Shown one piece after another: positions 24,744 through 32,236 of a stretch of 64,000 bases of DNA. The notes under the pieces were generated by a model that saw only the letters and a list, made by a program, of their open reading frames with translations, did no database searches and was not told where the DNA came from. Both the position numbers and the translations under genes were made by a program. The DNA is from a bacterium (lineage in GTDB: Bacteria > ARS69), in NCBI GenBank assembly GCA_025774805.1, contig JALGZR010000012.1, positions 39,922 through 103,921 on the forward strand. The letters run 5' to 3'. Each line of letters starts with the position of its first letter. Within the stretch, counting starts at the first letter, position 1.

Positions 24744-26200
24744 GCGTCGCCCCCGCGGTCGGACCCGCGGCCGAGCCGCTCGCGAAGGATTTCGTGCGTC
24801 CGCCTCGGATCGGCCCGGCCCCGACTGGCCTTCAGGACGCGCCCGACCAGGAATCCGAGAACCCGTTCCTCGCCCGTTCGAGCGCGGTCGGCCTCGACCG
24901 GGTGAGCGGAGATCACGCCGTCCACGAGGGCGGCGAGCTCCGCGTCATCGGAGATCCGCTCGAGCCGCTCGGCCGCCACGATCTCCGACGCCGGCCTTCC
25001 CGTCTCGACCATGCGCGTGAACACCCTCTTGGCCGCGGTCCCCGACACGCGTCCCTCCTTCACCCGGCGGAGCAGCTCCGCGAGGGCGGAGGGGGTCACG
25101 GGGAGCTCGGCGAGACCGCATCCCCTCTCCATCAACGTGCGCAGAACCTCTCCCCTCGTCCAGTTGCTCGCGAGCTTTCCGTCGCCCACCCGCCCCGCCA
25201 GCTCCTCGTACCAGTCCGCGAGCACGCGCGATGCCGTGAGAACCCCGGCGTCGGTCTCCGGGATCCCGTACCGGACGACGAGACGGTCGCGCCGGGCGAG
25301 GGGAAGCTCGGGCAACGCGCGACGCACCCGCTCGCGCCGGGCGGGATCGACGACGAGCGGTCGCAGATCCGGCTCGGGGAAGTACCGGTAATCGGGAGCC
25401 CCCTCCTTCGCCCGCACGGGGCGCACGGCTCCTCTCGCCTCGTCCCAGAGAAGAGTGGCGGGGATCACGTCCTCTCCGCGCTCGATTCGCTTGATCTGCC
25501 GCGAGGTCTCGGCGGCGATCGCCCGCACGACGGACTTCTTGCTGTTGAGGTTCTTCACCTCGGTCTTCGCTCCGAGGCTCGTGTCACCGGATCGGCGCAC
25601 CGACACGTTCGCGTCGCACCGCATGCTCCCACGACTCATGTCCCCGTCGGAGACGCCGAGGTGGACGACGATCCGCCGCAGCGACTCGAGAGCCGCGCCC
25701 GCCTCCTCCGGACGTCCCAGATCCGGCTCGCTCACGATCTCGATGAGAGGTGTTCCGCACCGGTTCAGATCGATCCGCGTGTCCCCCGATCCCCCGGTCT
25801 CGTCGTGCAGGGATTTCCCGGCGTCCTCCTCGAGATGGATCCGGGAGAGGGCGATGGACCGACGCGCCCCGCCGACTTCGATCGGGAGGTTCCCCCCGAC
25901 CGCGAGCGGACGGTCGTACTGGGTGATCTGGTATCCCTTCGGAAGGTCGGGGTAGAAGTAGTTCTTGCGCGCGAACACTGAGATCTCGGGGACCTCGCAT
26001 CCGAGCGCGAGCGCGACGCGAAGCGCGAAGTCGACCGCCCCCTCGTTCACTACGGGAAGTGCACCGGGCAGACCGAGACAGACGGGACAGACGAGCGTGT
26101 TCGGCGGATCGCCGAAGGCGTTGCGGCAGCCGCAGAAGATCTTCGTCCGGGTCGCCAGCCGGACGTGGACCTCCAGCCCGGCCACCGTCTCCCAGCTCAC
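24740..26200 (-). CDS. gatB: Asp-tRNA(Asn)/Glu-tRNA(Gln) amidotransferase subunit B
   Basis: 486 residues, typical length. GLEVHVRL opens the protein; CGCRN and CPVCLGLPGALP provide the zinc-binding cysteines; KNYFYPDLPKGYQITQYD is the family signature; the C-terminal YqeY-like tail (about 350-486) binds tRNA. It activates mischarged Glu-tRNA(Gln) or Asp-tRNA(Asn) with ATP and transfers the ammonia delivered by GatA. The start overlaps the gatA stop by 4 nt, so the three Gat subunits are read as one coupled unit in the order C, A, B. Confidence 0.97.
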   Translation of the reverse strand: MSWETVAGLEVHVRLATRTKIFCGCRNAFGDPPNTLVCPVCLGLPGALPVVNEGAVDFALRVALALGCEVPEISVFARKNYFYPDLPKGYQITQYDRPLAVGGNLPIEVGGARRSIALSRIHLEEDAGKSLHDETGGSGDTRIDLNRCGTPLIEIVSEPDLGRPEEAGAALESLRRIVVHLGVSDGDMSRGSMRCDANVSVRRSGDTSLGAKTEVKNLNSKKSVVRAIAAETSRQIKRIERGEDVIPATLLWDEARGAVRPVRAKEGAPDYRYFPEPDLRPLVVDPARRERVRRALPELPLARRDRLVVRYGIPETDAGVLTASRVLADWYEELAGRVGDGKLASNWTRGEVLRTLMERGCGLAELPVTPSALAELLRRVKEGRVSGTAAKRVFTRMVETGRPASEIVAAERLERISDDAELAALVDGVISAHPVEADRARTGEERVLGFLVGRVLKASRGRADPRRTHEILRERLGRGSDRGGDA

Positions 26201-27672
26201 GCCGCCTCTCCGGGAACAAGACGGGGCAGCGCGCCGAGTCCCGCCACGCGCTCCCAGGCGTGCGCCACCCGGAGCATCCGAGCCTCCTCCAGAACCGGAG
26301 CCTGGATCTGGAGGCCCACGGGAAGCCCGTCGCCCGTGGGGCGGGCCGGGACCGACAGGGCGGGCACGCCCGCCAGGTTGGCCGGAATCGTGAGGGCGTC
26401 GACGAGGTACATCGCGAGGGGATCGTCGAGGCGCTCGCCGAGCCGGAACGGGAGCACGGGAGCGGCGGGCGAGACCAGAGCATCCGCCCGCGCGAACGCC
26501 TTCTCGTAGTCGCGGCGGACGAGGGACCGCGCTTTCATCGCTCGGCCGTAGTACTCGTCGTGGTAGCCGGCGGAGAGGGCGAACGTCCCGATCAGAATGC
26601 GTCGCTTCACCTCATCGCCGAAGCCGTCGGCGCGACTCCGGACGTAGAGCTCCTCGAGGTCGGCGACCCGGTCGGCCCGGCGCCCGTAACGGGCCCCGTC
26701 GAACCGAGCCAGGTTCGAGGACGCCTCGGCCCCGGACACGACGTGGTACGCCGCGACGGCGAAGCGAGTGTGGGGCATCTCGACCTCGACGACGCGGGCG
26801 CCTTCCCTCTCGAGGACCCGGATCGCCTCCTCGACGCGGTCCCGGACCACGGGATCGATCCCCTCGCCGAGATGCTCGCGGACGACGCCGATCCGGAGAC
26901 CGGCGATCCCCTCGTCGAGCGCGGCGACCCAGTCGGGCACGGGCGCACGGCAGGTGGTGGCGTCGCGCGGGTCCTCGCCGGCGACGACCTGCAGCGCCCG
27001 GGCCGCGCCCTCGACGCTGCGGGCGATCGGACCGATCTGGTCGAGCGACGAGCCGAAGGCCACGAGGCCGTAGCGGGAGACCCGCCCGTAGCTCGGCTTG
27101 GCGCCGACCACCCCGCAGAAGGAGGCGGGCAGCCGGACGGACCCCCCGGTCGAGCTGCCGAACGCGAGCGGGATCATCCCGGCGGCGACGGCGGCGCAGG
27201 CCCCTCCGGACGACCCTCCCGGAACGCGCTCCGGATCGTGGGGATTCCGCGTCGGGCCGAACGCCGAGTGCTCGTTCGAGCTCCCCATGGCGAACTCGTC
27301 CATATTCGCCTTCCCGATCAGGACGGCCCCGGCCCGCCGCAGCCTCTCGACCACCGTCGCGTCGTAGGGCGGAACGAACCCCGCGAGAAACCGGGAGCCG
27401 CAGGTCGCGGGCATCCCGCGCGCGACGATGTTGTCCTTGAGGGCGTAGGGGATCCCGTCGAGCGGACCGCGGAGGCACCCCCGGGCGCGGCGGGTGTCGG
27501 ACGCGGCGGCGGCGGCCCGTGCCCCGGCCGCGTCCACGTGGAGGAAGACGTTCAGCCTCCGGTTCCACGCGTCGACCCGGGCCAGCGCGTCCTCCACGAG
27601 GTCGGCCGAGCTCAGCTCGCCCCGAGCGAGCGCCGCGGACAGCTCGGGCAGGGGCCGGTGCCCCGACGTCAC
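26197..27672 (-). CDS. gatA: Asp-tRNA(Asn)/Glu-tRNA(Gln) amidotransferase subunit A
   Basis: 491 residues of the amidase-signature family. The Ser-cisSer-Lys triad is complete: K79 in ALKDN, S154 in PGGSSGGA and S178 in STGGSVR, the same numbering as in well-studied GatA proteins. It releases ammonia from glutamine (or asparagine) and channels it to GatB. The start overlaps the gatC stop by 4 nt. Confidence 0.97.
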   Translation of the reverse strand: MTSGHRPLPELSAALARGELSSADLVEDALARVDAWNRRLNVFLHVDAAGARAAAAASDTRRARGCLRGPLDGIPYALKDNIVARGMPATCGSRFLAGFVPPYDATVVERLRRAGAVLIGKANMDEFAMGSSNEHSAFGPTRNPHDPERVPGGSSGGACAAVAAGMIPLAFGSSTGGSVRLPASFCGVVGAKPSYGRVSRYGLVAFGSSLDQIGPIARSVEGAARALQVVAGEDPRDATTCRAPVPDWVAALDEGIAGLRIGVVREHLGEGIDPVVRDRVEEAIRVLEREGARVVEVEMPHTRFAVAAYHVVSGAEASSNLARFDGARYGRRADRVADLEELYVRSRADGFGDEVKRRILIGTFALSAGYHDEYYGRAMKARSLVRRDYEKAFARADALVSPAAPVLPFRLGERLDDPLAMYLVDALTIPANLAGVPALSVPARPTGDGLPVGLQIQAPVLEEARMLRVAHAWERVAGLGALPRLVPGEAA

Positions 27673-27995
27673 GCTCCCCCCCGCTCTTCGAGAGCCCGCC
27701 CCTCGAGGACGGCCGGTACCCGGAAGGTCTCGCCGTCGGTCCGGGGAGCGAGGGCCAGGACGGCCTCTCGCGGAAGAGAGGGAGTCGGCTCGTCGGGCCG
27801 GAGGGAGGGCGCTTCCGCCTCTTGCCCGGGCGCGGCCTCGAGCGCCGCCTCGAGCGCCGTGTCGTCGATCTCCCGGAGCCGGGCGACGTACTCCAGGATC
27901 TCGGCGAGCTGCCGGGAGAGCCGTTCCTCCTCTTCGGCCGACAGGCTCAGCTTCGCCAGCCGGGAGACGTGGCGGATCTGCTCGCGCGTGACCAT
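27669..27995 (-). CDS. gatC: Asp-tRNA(Asn)/Glu-tRNA(Gln) amidotransferase subunit C
   Basis: 108 residues. The N-terminal helical pattern HVSRLAKLSLSAEEEERL and ILEYVARLREID are typical of GatC, the belt that wraps around the GatA-GatB interface. The middle is rich in Glu, Pro and Ala; the C-terminus keeps FRVPAVLE. It is the first gene of the gatCAB unit; no clear promoter was recognised in the 150 bp upstream, which carries a family A repeat arm. Confidence 0.94.
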   Translation of the reverse strand: MVTREQIRHVSRLAKLSLSAEEEERLSRQLAEILEYVARLREIDDTALEAALEAAPGQEAEAPSLRPDEPTPSLPREAVLALAPRTDGETFRVPAVLEGRALEERGGA

Positions 27996-28144
27996 GGGAT
28001 CACCCCGGGGACGGCGCGACCGGGCGGCGCGACCGGCGGGAGAGAGAGTTGGCGCGGGGAGGATACACCCGCCCCTTCGGGGGAGAAAAGGCGGCGACGG
28101 GGGTTCCGGTGGCGCTCGGCGGGGAGAGGGGGGCAGGCCCCGCC

Positions 28145-28176
28145 CGCAGCAGAGGCTGGTGAGAGATGCTGGCTAG
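28145..28176. repeat. Family A palindromic repeat, one arm
   Basis: CCGCAGCAGAGG core followed by the right arm CTGGTGAGAGATGCTGGCTAG. The CTAG at 28173-28176 provides the TAG stop of the small exported protein gene. No convincing left arm is seen. Confidence 0.7.
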
Positions 28177-28511
28177 TCGCGGGGCGCTTCCACTCCCGAG
28201 ACCACGACCCGGATGGTGACCCGGGGCGGGCTCCAGTTCCGGCAGGCGAGGCTGCCGGCGACCTGCCAGAGGTGATCGAGAAGCAGGGGATCCTGCAGAG
28301 CGGCCCCTCCCTTCAGAACCTCGAAGATCTCCTCCCGGCAGAGGCCGTCCTTCTCGGTCTGGCCGGGGGCGTGCAGCGTGGCCAACGGCGCGGGAACGAG
28401 ACGGGACGAGGCCGGAGCATCGTCGGCGGCAGCACCGAGAGGGGCCGCGAGGAACGCGACGAGCCCGAGGATCAACGGGAGGGCCCGGAGGCGGGACGGT
28501 AGACCTGGCAT
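28173..28511 (-). CDS. Small exported protein of unknown function
   Basis: About 112 residues, not recognised. The first 30 residues form a Sec signal peptide (LPLILGLVAFLAAPLGAAAD); the mature part has two cysteines (LCREEI and LACRNW) that could form a disulfide, and ends VTIRVVVSGVEAPRD. The start is uncertain: ATG 28511 gives a good signal peptide, while a TTG two codons upstream (28517) is better spaced from GGAGA. Two palindromes upstream (28560-28601) could be operator sites. The stop lies in a family A repeat arm. Confidence 0.6.
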   Translation of the reverse strand: MPGLPSRLRALPLILGLVAFLAAPLGAAADDAPASSRLVPAPLATLHAPGQTEKDGLCREEIFEVLKGGAALQDPLLLDHLWQVAGSLACRNWSPPRVTIRVVVSGVEAPRD

Positions 28512-28559
28512 GGGCAACGTGTCTCCGTGGCGAGTGATACGGATGCTGTACTGTCCACA

Positions 28560-28601
28560 GAATCGGCCGATTCGTCTACCGAGTAAACTGACATTTGTCA
28601 G
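28560..28601 (-). promoter_or_regulatory. Two operator-like palindromes upstream of the small exported protein
   Basis: GAATCGGCCGATTC (28560-28573) is a perfect 14-bp palindrome; CTGACATTTGTCAG (28588-28601) has perfect 6-bp arms and also overlaps the stop of the upstream lipoprotein gene. Both are 50-90 bp before the start of the 28173-28511 gene. No binding protein can be named. Confidence 0.35.
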
Positions 28602-29152
28602 ATTTCACCCCCCTCCCCGGCCTCGAGAGCCTCGCGGAAGGCCTCCGCCAGCTCGGGGTAGCCTGCCGTCCCGCGGGCTCGCGCGGCGAGAGCCGGGTCG
28701 TCCTCGAACGGGAAGTGGAGATCCGCGAGGGCCCCGGAGGAGGTGACCCCGGGCTCGGCGGACCGCGCGGGCTCGAGCACGAGAACCGCTCCGTCGGTGG
28801 CGAGCCGCCCCTCGGGGCGCCGGAGAACGGCGGGCCTCCGGCCGGGAGCGAACGCCGCGAGGGCGATCCGGGCACCGCGGCGCCACGGGATCTTCAGCGG
28901 TTCACGGGCCGAGTCGGGAACCTCCCCCGCCTCGCCGGCCCGCGCGATGAGGAAGGCGAAGGCGCCGGAGTCGTCGTAGGCCTCCGCGTAGAAGATCGCC
29001 CCGGGGACGGGATTCCCTGCACCGTCCAGGATCGTCACCCGGACGTCGCGGGTCGAGGCCAGGTCGGAGCACGCGATCGTGAGCAACGCGAGCAACGCGG
29101 GGAGCGGGAAAACTCCCCGGAGGTGACGGCAGCGGACGACGGGGTGATCCAT
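28598..29152 (-). CDS. Putative lipoprotein with carboxypeptidase-regulatory-like (Ig-type) region
   Basis: 184 residues, no firm family. The lipobox LLTIAC puts the lipidated cysteine at residue 28. The next 80 residues (VRVTILDGAGNPVPGAIFYAEAY) read like a CarboxypepD_reg/Big-type fold, as in proteins with 'D-G-x-G-x-P-V-x-G-A' starts. The rest is charged and rich in Ala and Glu, ending in a helix. Probably an envelope lipoprotein of unknown role. No good ribosome-binding site is visible before ATG 29152, so the start is tentative. Confidence 0.6.
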   Translation of the reverse strand: MDHPVVRCRHLRGVFPLPALLALLTIACSDLASTRDVRVTILDGAGNPVPGAIFYAEAYDDSGAFAFLIARAGEAGEVPDSAREPLKIPWRRGARIALAAFAPGRRPAVLRRPEGRLATDGAVLVLEPARSAEPGVTSSGALADLHFPFEDDPALAARARGTAGYPELAEAFREALEAGEGGEI

Positions 29153-29311
29153 GGGAAGAACCTATCGCGGGTCGGTTGCGCGCGGCCAGGCCCGTCCTGA
29201 TTCGGGGTGGGGAGCCGTGCTCCGAGGTGACGGTCGAGTCCCGCCCGAGGTCGTGGCCCCCCGTCCGGAGGGGCGAGAGATCTTCACGGCGGAGAAGATC
29301 ACGGTTCTTCG

Positions 29312-29360
29312 CTAGCCCGCGCATGTCACCACTCTCCGCTGCGGCAGCGATAGAGCATGG
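29312..29360. repeat. Family A palindromic repeat, left arm and worn right arm
   Basis: CTAGCCCGCGCATGTCACC followed by the CTCCGCTGCGGCAGCG core and a degenerate right arm (GATAGAGCATGG). It sits in the 29153-29458 gap between divergently read genes. Apart from this and a possible extended -10 (TGCTATGCT, 29381-29389), nothing is seen in the gap. Confidence 0.6.
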
Positions 29361-29458
29361 TAAGAAAGGCGGGCCAGGTTTGCTATGCTCGGGGGTCGAT
29401 TCCCTGGCTTCCTTCGAGGAGCTACCGAGGAGCCACGGCCGCCGACCGGGAAGAACCG

Positions 29459-29971
29459 ATGAACCTCGCCCGCCACCTCCGTCCCGAGCTCATTCTCCTG
29501 GAGATGGAGACCCGCGATCTTCCCGAGGACGGGCGCGGGGAGATGTCGCCGGAACGGTACCTTCTTCAGCAGAAGGAGCGGATTCTCGTCGAGCTGGTCG
29601 ACCTTCTCGATCGCTCCGGACGGGTGGGCAGACGGAACCGGCTTCTCACCGATCTCTTCAACCGGGAGAAGAAGGCGGGGACCGGGCTCAAGAATGGACT
29701 GGCCGTTCCGCACGTCCGGACGCCGCAGGTGAAGGAGTTCCTGTTCGCGTTCGCCCGTTCCCGGCCCGGGCTGGAGTTCGGCTGTCTCGACGGCCGCCCC
29801 GCTCACCTGTTCTTCACCCTCGTCGCGCCCCCCTACGACGACATGACCTACCTGAAGATCTACCGGAAGCTGGCGACCGCGTTCTCCCACCCGGGTCTGG
29901 AGATCACGCGCGAGTTTCTGGAGGCGCGCGACGAGGGGGAGATCATCCGGGCGGTGAGGAGACTGGATTGA
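29459..29971 (+). CDS. PTS EIIA type-2 (PtsN-like) domain protein
   Basis: 170 residues. The phosphorylatable histidine is H85 in GLAVPHVRTPQ, followed by the usual DGRPAHLFFTLVAPP strand. This is the fold of EIIA-fructose and EIIA-Ntr (PtsN). No PTS permease, HPr or EI is nearby, so a regulatory role, as for PtsN, is more likely than sugar transport. Start ATG 29459 has GGGAAG upstream and yields the usual domain length. The stop overlaps a TTG start for the next gene (TTGA), suggesting that the two are coupled. Confidence 0.85.
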   Translation: MNLARHLRPELILLEMETRDLPEDGRGEMSPERYLLQQKERILVELVDLLDRSGRVGRRNRLLTDLFNREKKAGTGLKNGLAVPHVRTPQVKEFLFAFARSRPGLEFGCLDGRPAHLFFTLVAPPYDDMTYLKIYRKLATAFSHPGLEITREFLEARDEGEIIRAVRRLD

Positions 29972-31791
29972 CGGAAGGGAGCGTGGGCGAGGTGCGCGAT
30001 CGGAGCTCCGCCTGGAGGGTTCTCGCGCTCCTGGGGCTGGTCCTCGCCGCCCACTCTCCCGCGCTCCGCGCGGACTTCCTCTGGGACGACGAGTTCTGGC
30101 TCTGGAACAGCCCGTTGACACAGGCCGGCGACGGACTGCTCCGCGCCTGGTACTCCGGGGACCGCTGGGACTTCTACCCGATCACTTCCTCGGTGTTCTG
30201 GGTGATGTGGCGGATCGCGGGAAACGGGGCGGCGGGCTATCACCTGCTCAATCTCGCATTGCACGGTCTGGGCGCCGTTCTTCTCTGGCGGGTCTTTCGA
30301 GAGTTGCGCTTGCCGGCGGCCTGGCTGACCGCCGCCGTCTTCGTCGTGCATCCCGTGACGGTGGGGACCGTCGCGTGGATCACGCAGCTCAAGAACACGC
30401 TGTCGCTCGCGTTCTACGCGCTCGCCATCCTAGCGTATCTCCGCTTCGACCGGGAGCCCGTTCCCGACCGGACCCGGTGGTACGCAGGGGCACTCCTCGC
30501 ATTCGTGGCGGCCCTGCTGTGCAAGGCCTCCGTGGTCATGCTCCCCGTGGTGCTGTTGCTCTTGATCCACTGGCGGCGCGGGCGTCTCGGGAAGGGCGAT
30601 CTCGTGCCGCTCGTGCCCATCTTCGCTCTGTCCGCCGCGTCGGCCGCGGTGACGATCGCCTTCCAGAGCCGGAGGGCGTTCGGGGGAGCCGCGGAGATGA
30701 CCGAGAGCTTCGCGACGCGCCTCGCGGCGGCGGGGCGGTGCGTCGACTTCTACGCTCTCAAGGCGGTCCTGCCGACCGATCTGGCGATCATCTATCCGCG
30801 CTGGGAGGTGGATGCGGTCTCCGTCACGGCATGGTTGCCGCTGTTTCTCCTCGGAGCCGTCTTCTGCGTGGCGGTGTTGCTGCGAGGGGGGGCCGGAAGA
30901 GCACTTCGGACCGGGCTCGGCGCTTACGTCGCGACGCTCTTCCCCGTCCTCGGTTTCTTCGCCATGTACTATACGCGGTACTCGCGCGTGGCCGATCACT
31001 GGCAGTATCACGCGCTTCCCGCGGCCCTCGCGCTCGGGATCGGCGCGGGGGCCGTTCTGCTCCGCCGGGCGGGCGCGCTCCTTCCGCGAATCGTCGGAGC
31101 GATCCTGATCCTGGCGCTCGGCGCCCAGACGTTCCGGCAGTCCCGGGTCTACGAGAACGAGGGCACGTTCTGGAGCGCCGTGCTCGAGCGGAATCCCGCC
31201 GCGTGGGTCGCGTGGAACGGCCAGGGCACCTGGCTCGGACGGCAGGGCGACCACGAGGAGGCGCGCCGTCACTTCGAGCGGGCGGTCGAGTTGAACCCCG
31301 AGTACGCGCTCGGATGGAACAACCTCGGGAAGGCCCACGAGCGCACCGGGGACCTCGAGCGCGCCGAGGACGCCTTCCGTCGTGCCATCCGGGTCCGCCC
31401 GGATCTCGCGGAGGCGGTGAGCAATCTCGGCTCCCTCCTCGCGCGCCGGGGGGAGCTCGACGAGGGAATCGATCGGATGCGGGAAGCGGTGCGTCTCGCC
31501 CCGCTTGAACCGGGTTTTCACTTTCGTCTGGCTCTGGCCCAGGCCCAACGCGGGGATCCCGCCGCCGCCGCCGAGGATCTCCGGGCGGTCGTCCGTCTCG
31601 CGCCCGACGACATCGAGGCGCGCTACCTGCTCGCCAAGACTCTCGTGCAGACGGGGAACCTGCGGGAGGCGCGGATCCAGCTCCTCGAGGTCGTCCACCG
31701 CGATCCCGGATACGACGGTGGCGCGGCTCAGCAGGCGTTGCAGGCGGTGCGGAAGGCTCGGCCCGGGGAGGGGCGGAGCACGGGGGAGTGA
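29968..31791 (+). CDS. TMTC-like multi-pass membrane protein with C-terminal TPR repeats
   Basis: 607 residues. After a short cytoplasmic start there are about ten hydrophobic segments (30-400), with DFLWDDEFW in the first loop and a YHLLNLALHGLGAVLLWRVF segment, the pattern of TMTC/GT-C-type O-mannosyltransferase-like proteins. The last 190 residues are tetratricopeptide repeats (ALGWNNLGKAHERTGDLERA, then AVSNLGSLLARRGELDEGI). It may glycosylate exported proteins or act as a scaffold; enzymatic activity is not shown. Start TTG 29968 has GAGGAG 6 nt upstream and overlaps the EIIA-like stop; GTG 29983 is an alternative. Confidence 0.82.
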   Translation: MTEGSVGEVRDRSSAWRVLALLGLVLAAHSPALRADFLWDDEFWLWNSPLTQAGDGLLRAWYSGDRWDFYPITSSVFWVMWRIAGNGAAGYHLLNLALHGLGAVLLWRVFRELRLPAAWLTAAVFVVHPVTVGTVAWITQLKNTLSLAFYALAILAYLRFDREPVPDRTRWYAGALLAFVAALLCKASVVMLPVVLLLLIHWRRGRLGKGDLVPLVPIFALSAASAAVTIAFQSRRAFGGAAEMTESFATRLAAAGRCVDFYALKAVLPTDLAIIYPRWEVDAVSVTAWLPLFLLGAVFCVAVLLRGGAGRALRTGLGAYVATLFPVLGFFAMYYTRYSRVADHWQYHALPAALALGIGAGAVLLRRAGALLPRIVGAILILALGAQTFRQSRVYENEGTFWSAVLERNPAAWVAWNGQGTWLGRQGDHEEARRHFERAVELNPEYALGWNNLGKAHERTGDLERAEDAFRRAIRVRPDLAEAVSNLGSLLARRGELDEGIDRMREAVRLAPLEPGFHFRLALAQAQRGDPAAAAEDLRAVVRLAPDDIEARYLLAKTLVQTGNLREARIQLLEVVHRDPGYDGGAAQQALQAVRKARPGEGRSTGE

Positions 31792-32099
31792 AGGGAGGCG
31801 CGTACCGGGACGACAACCCGGCGGCCTCGGTCCAGGGAAGCACCACGCGATGGGCCTCCCGGACGAAGAAGCGTGTGCACTCTTCCCACCGGAACGGCGC
31901 CAGCGTCGCGGGCTCCGGCTCTTCCTCGGCGTCCGCGAAATACGTCAGGCTTCCGCGGCCGGACACCGCCACCAGCTTCATCAAGGCCATGCCGGTGGGA
32001 ACGGCTACGCGGAAGGATCGGTACGGAGGAGTCGGCGGTCTCTACGACCTCCAGAAAGGCTCGGCATCCGTCCGGGAGAACCTCTTCGCTCCGGGCCAT
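31727..32099 (-). pseudogene. Possible frameshifted small reading frame between two plus-strand genes
   Basis: On the minus strand two overlapping frames give protein-like text that would join by one frameshift: MARSEEVLPDGCRAFLEVVE (from 32099) and then FRVAVPTGMALMKLVAVSG with SLTYFADAEEEPEP and CTRFFVREAHRVVLPW (about 32010-31800). The second frame runs on without a stop into the complement of the TPR gene, so it cannot be a normal intact gene. It might be a decayed gene of about 100 codons or a sequencing frameshift; chance coding in G+C-rich DNA is also possible. Nothing else is seen in 31792-32146. Confidence 0.3.
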
Positions 32100-32146
32100 C
32101 TTGGACGATTCGGAACTCTGGAGGTGGGTGGGCCCGCCCCCGCCAA

Positions 32147-32176
32147 TTGACGTCGGAACCTCCCCCTTTCTATGAT
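32147..32176 (+). promoter_or_regulatory. Sigma-70-like promoter for the PorU-like peptidase gene
   Basis: TTGACG (32147-32152) and TATGAT (32171-32176) are separated by 18 nt, each one base from the Escherichia coli consensus. The predicted transcript would start near 32183 and give a leader of about 54 nt before ATG 32237. Confidence 0.6.
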
Positions 32177-32236
32177 CGTCCCGTGATCAGGATATTCCCG
32201 TCCGAGCCCCAACGCCCCTCCCGGTGGCTCTCCCTC

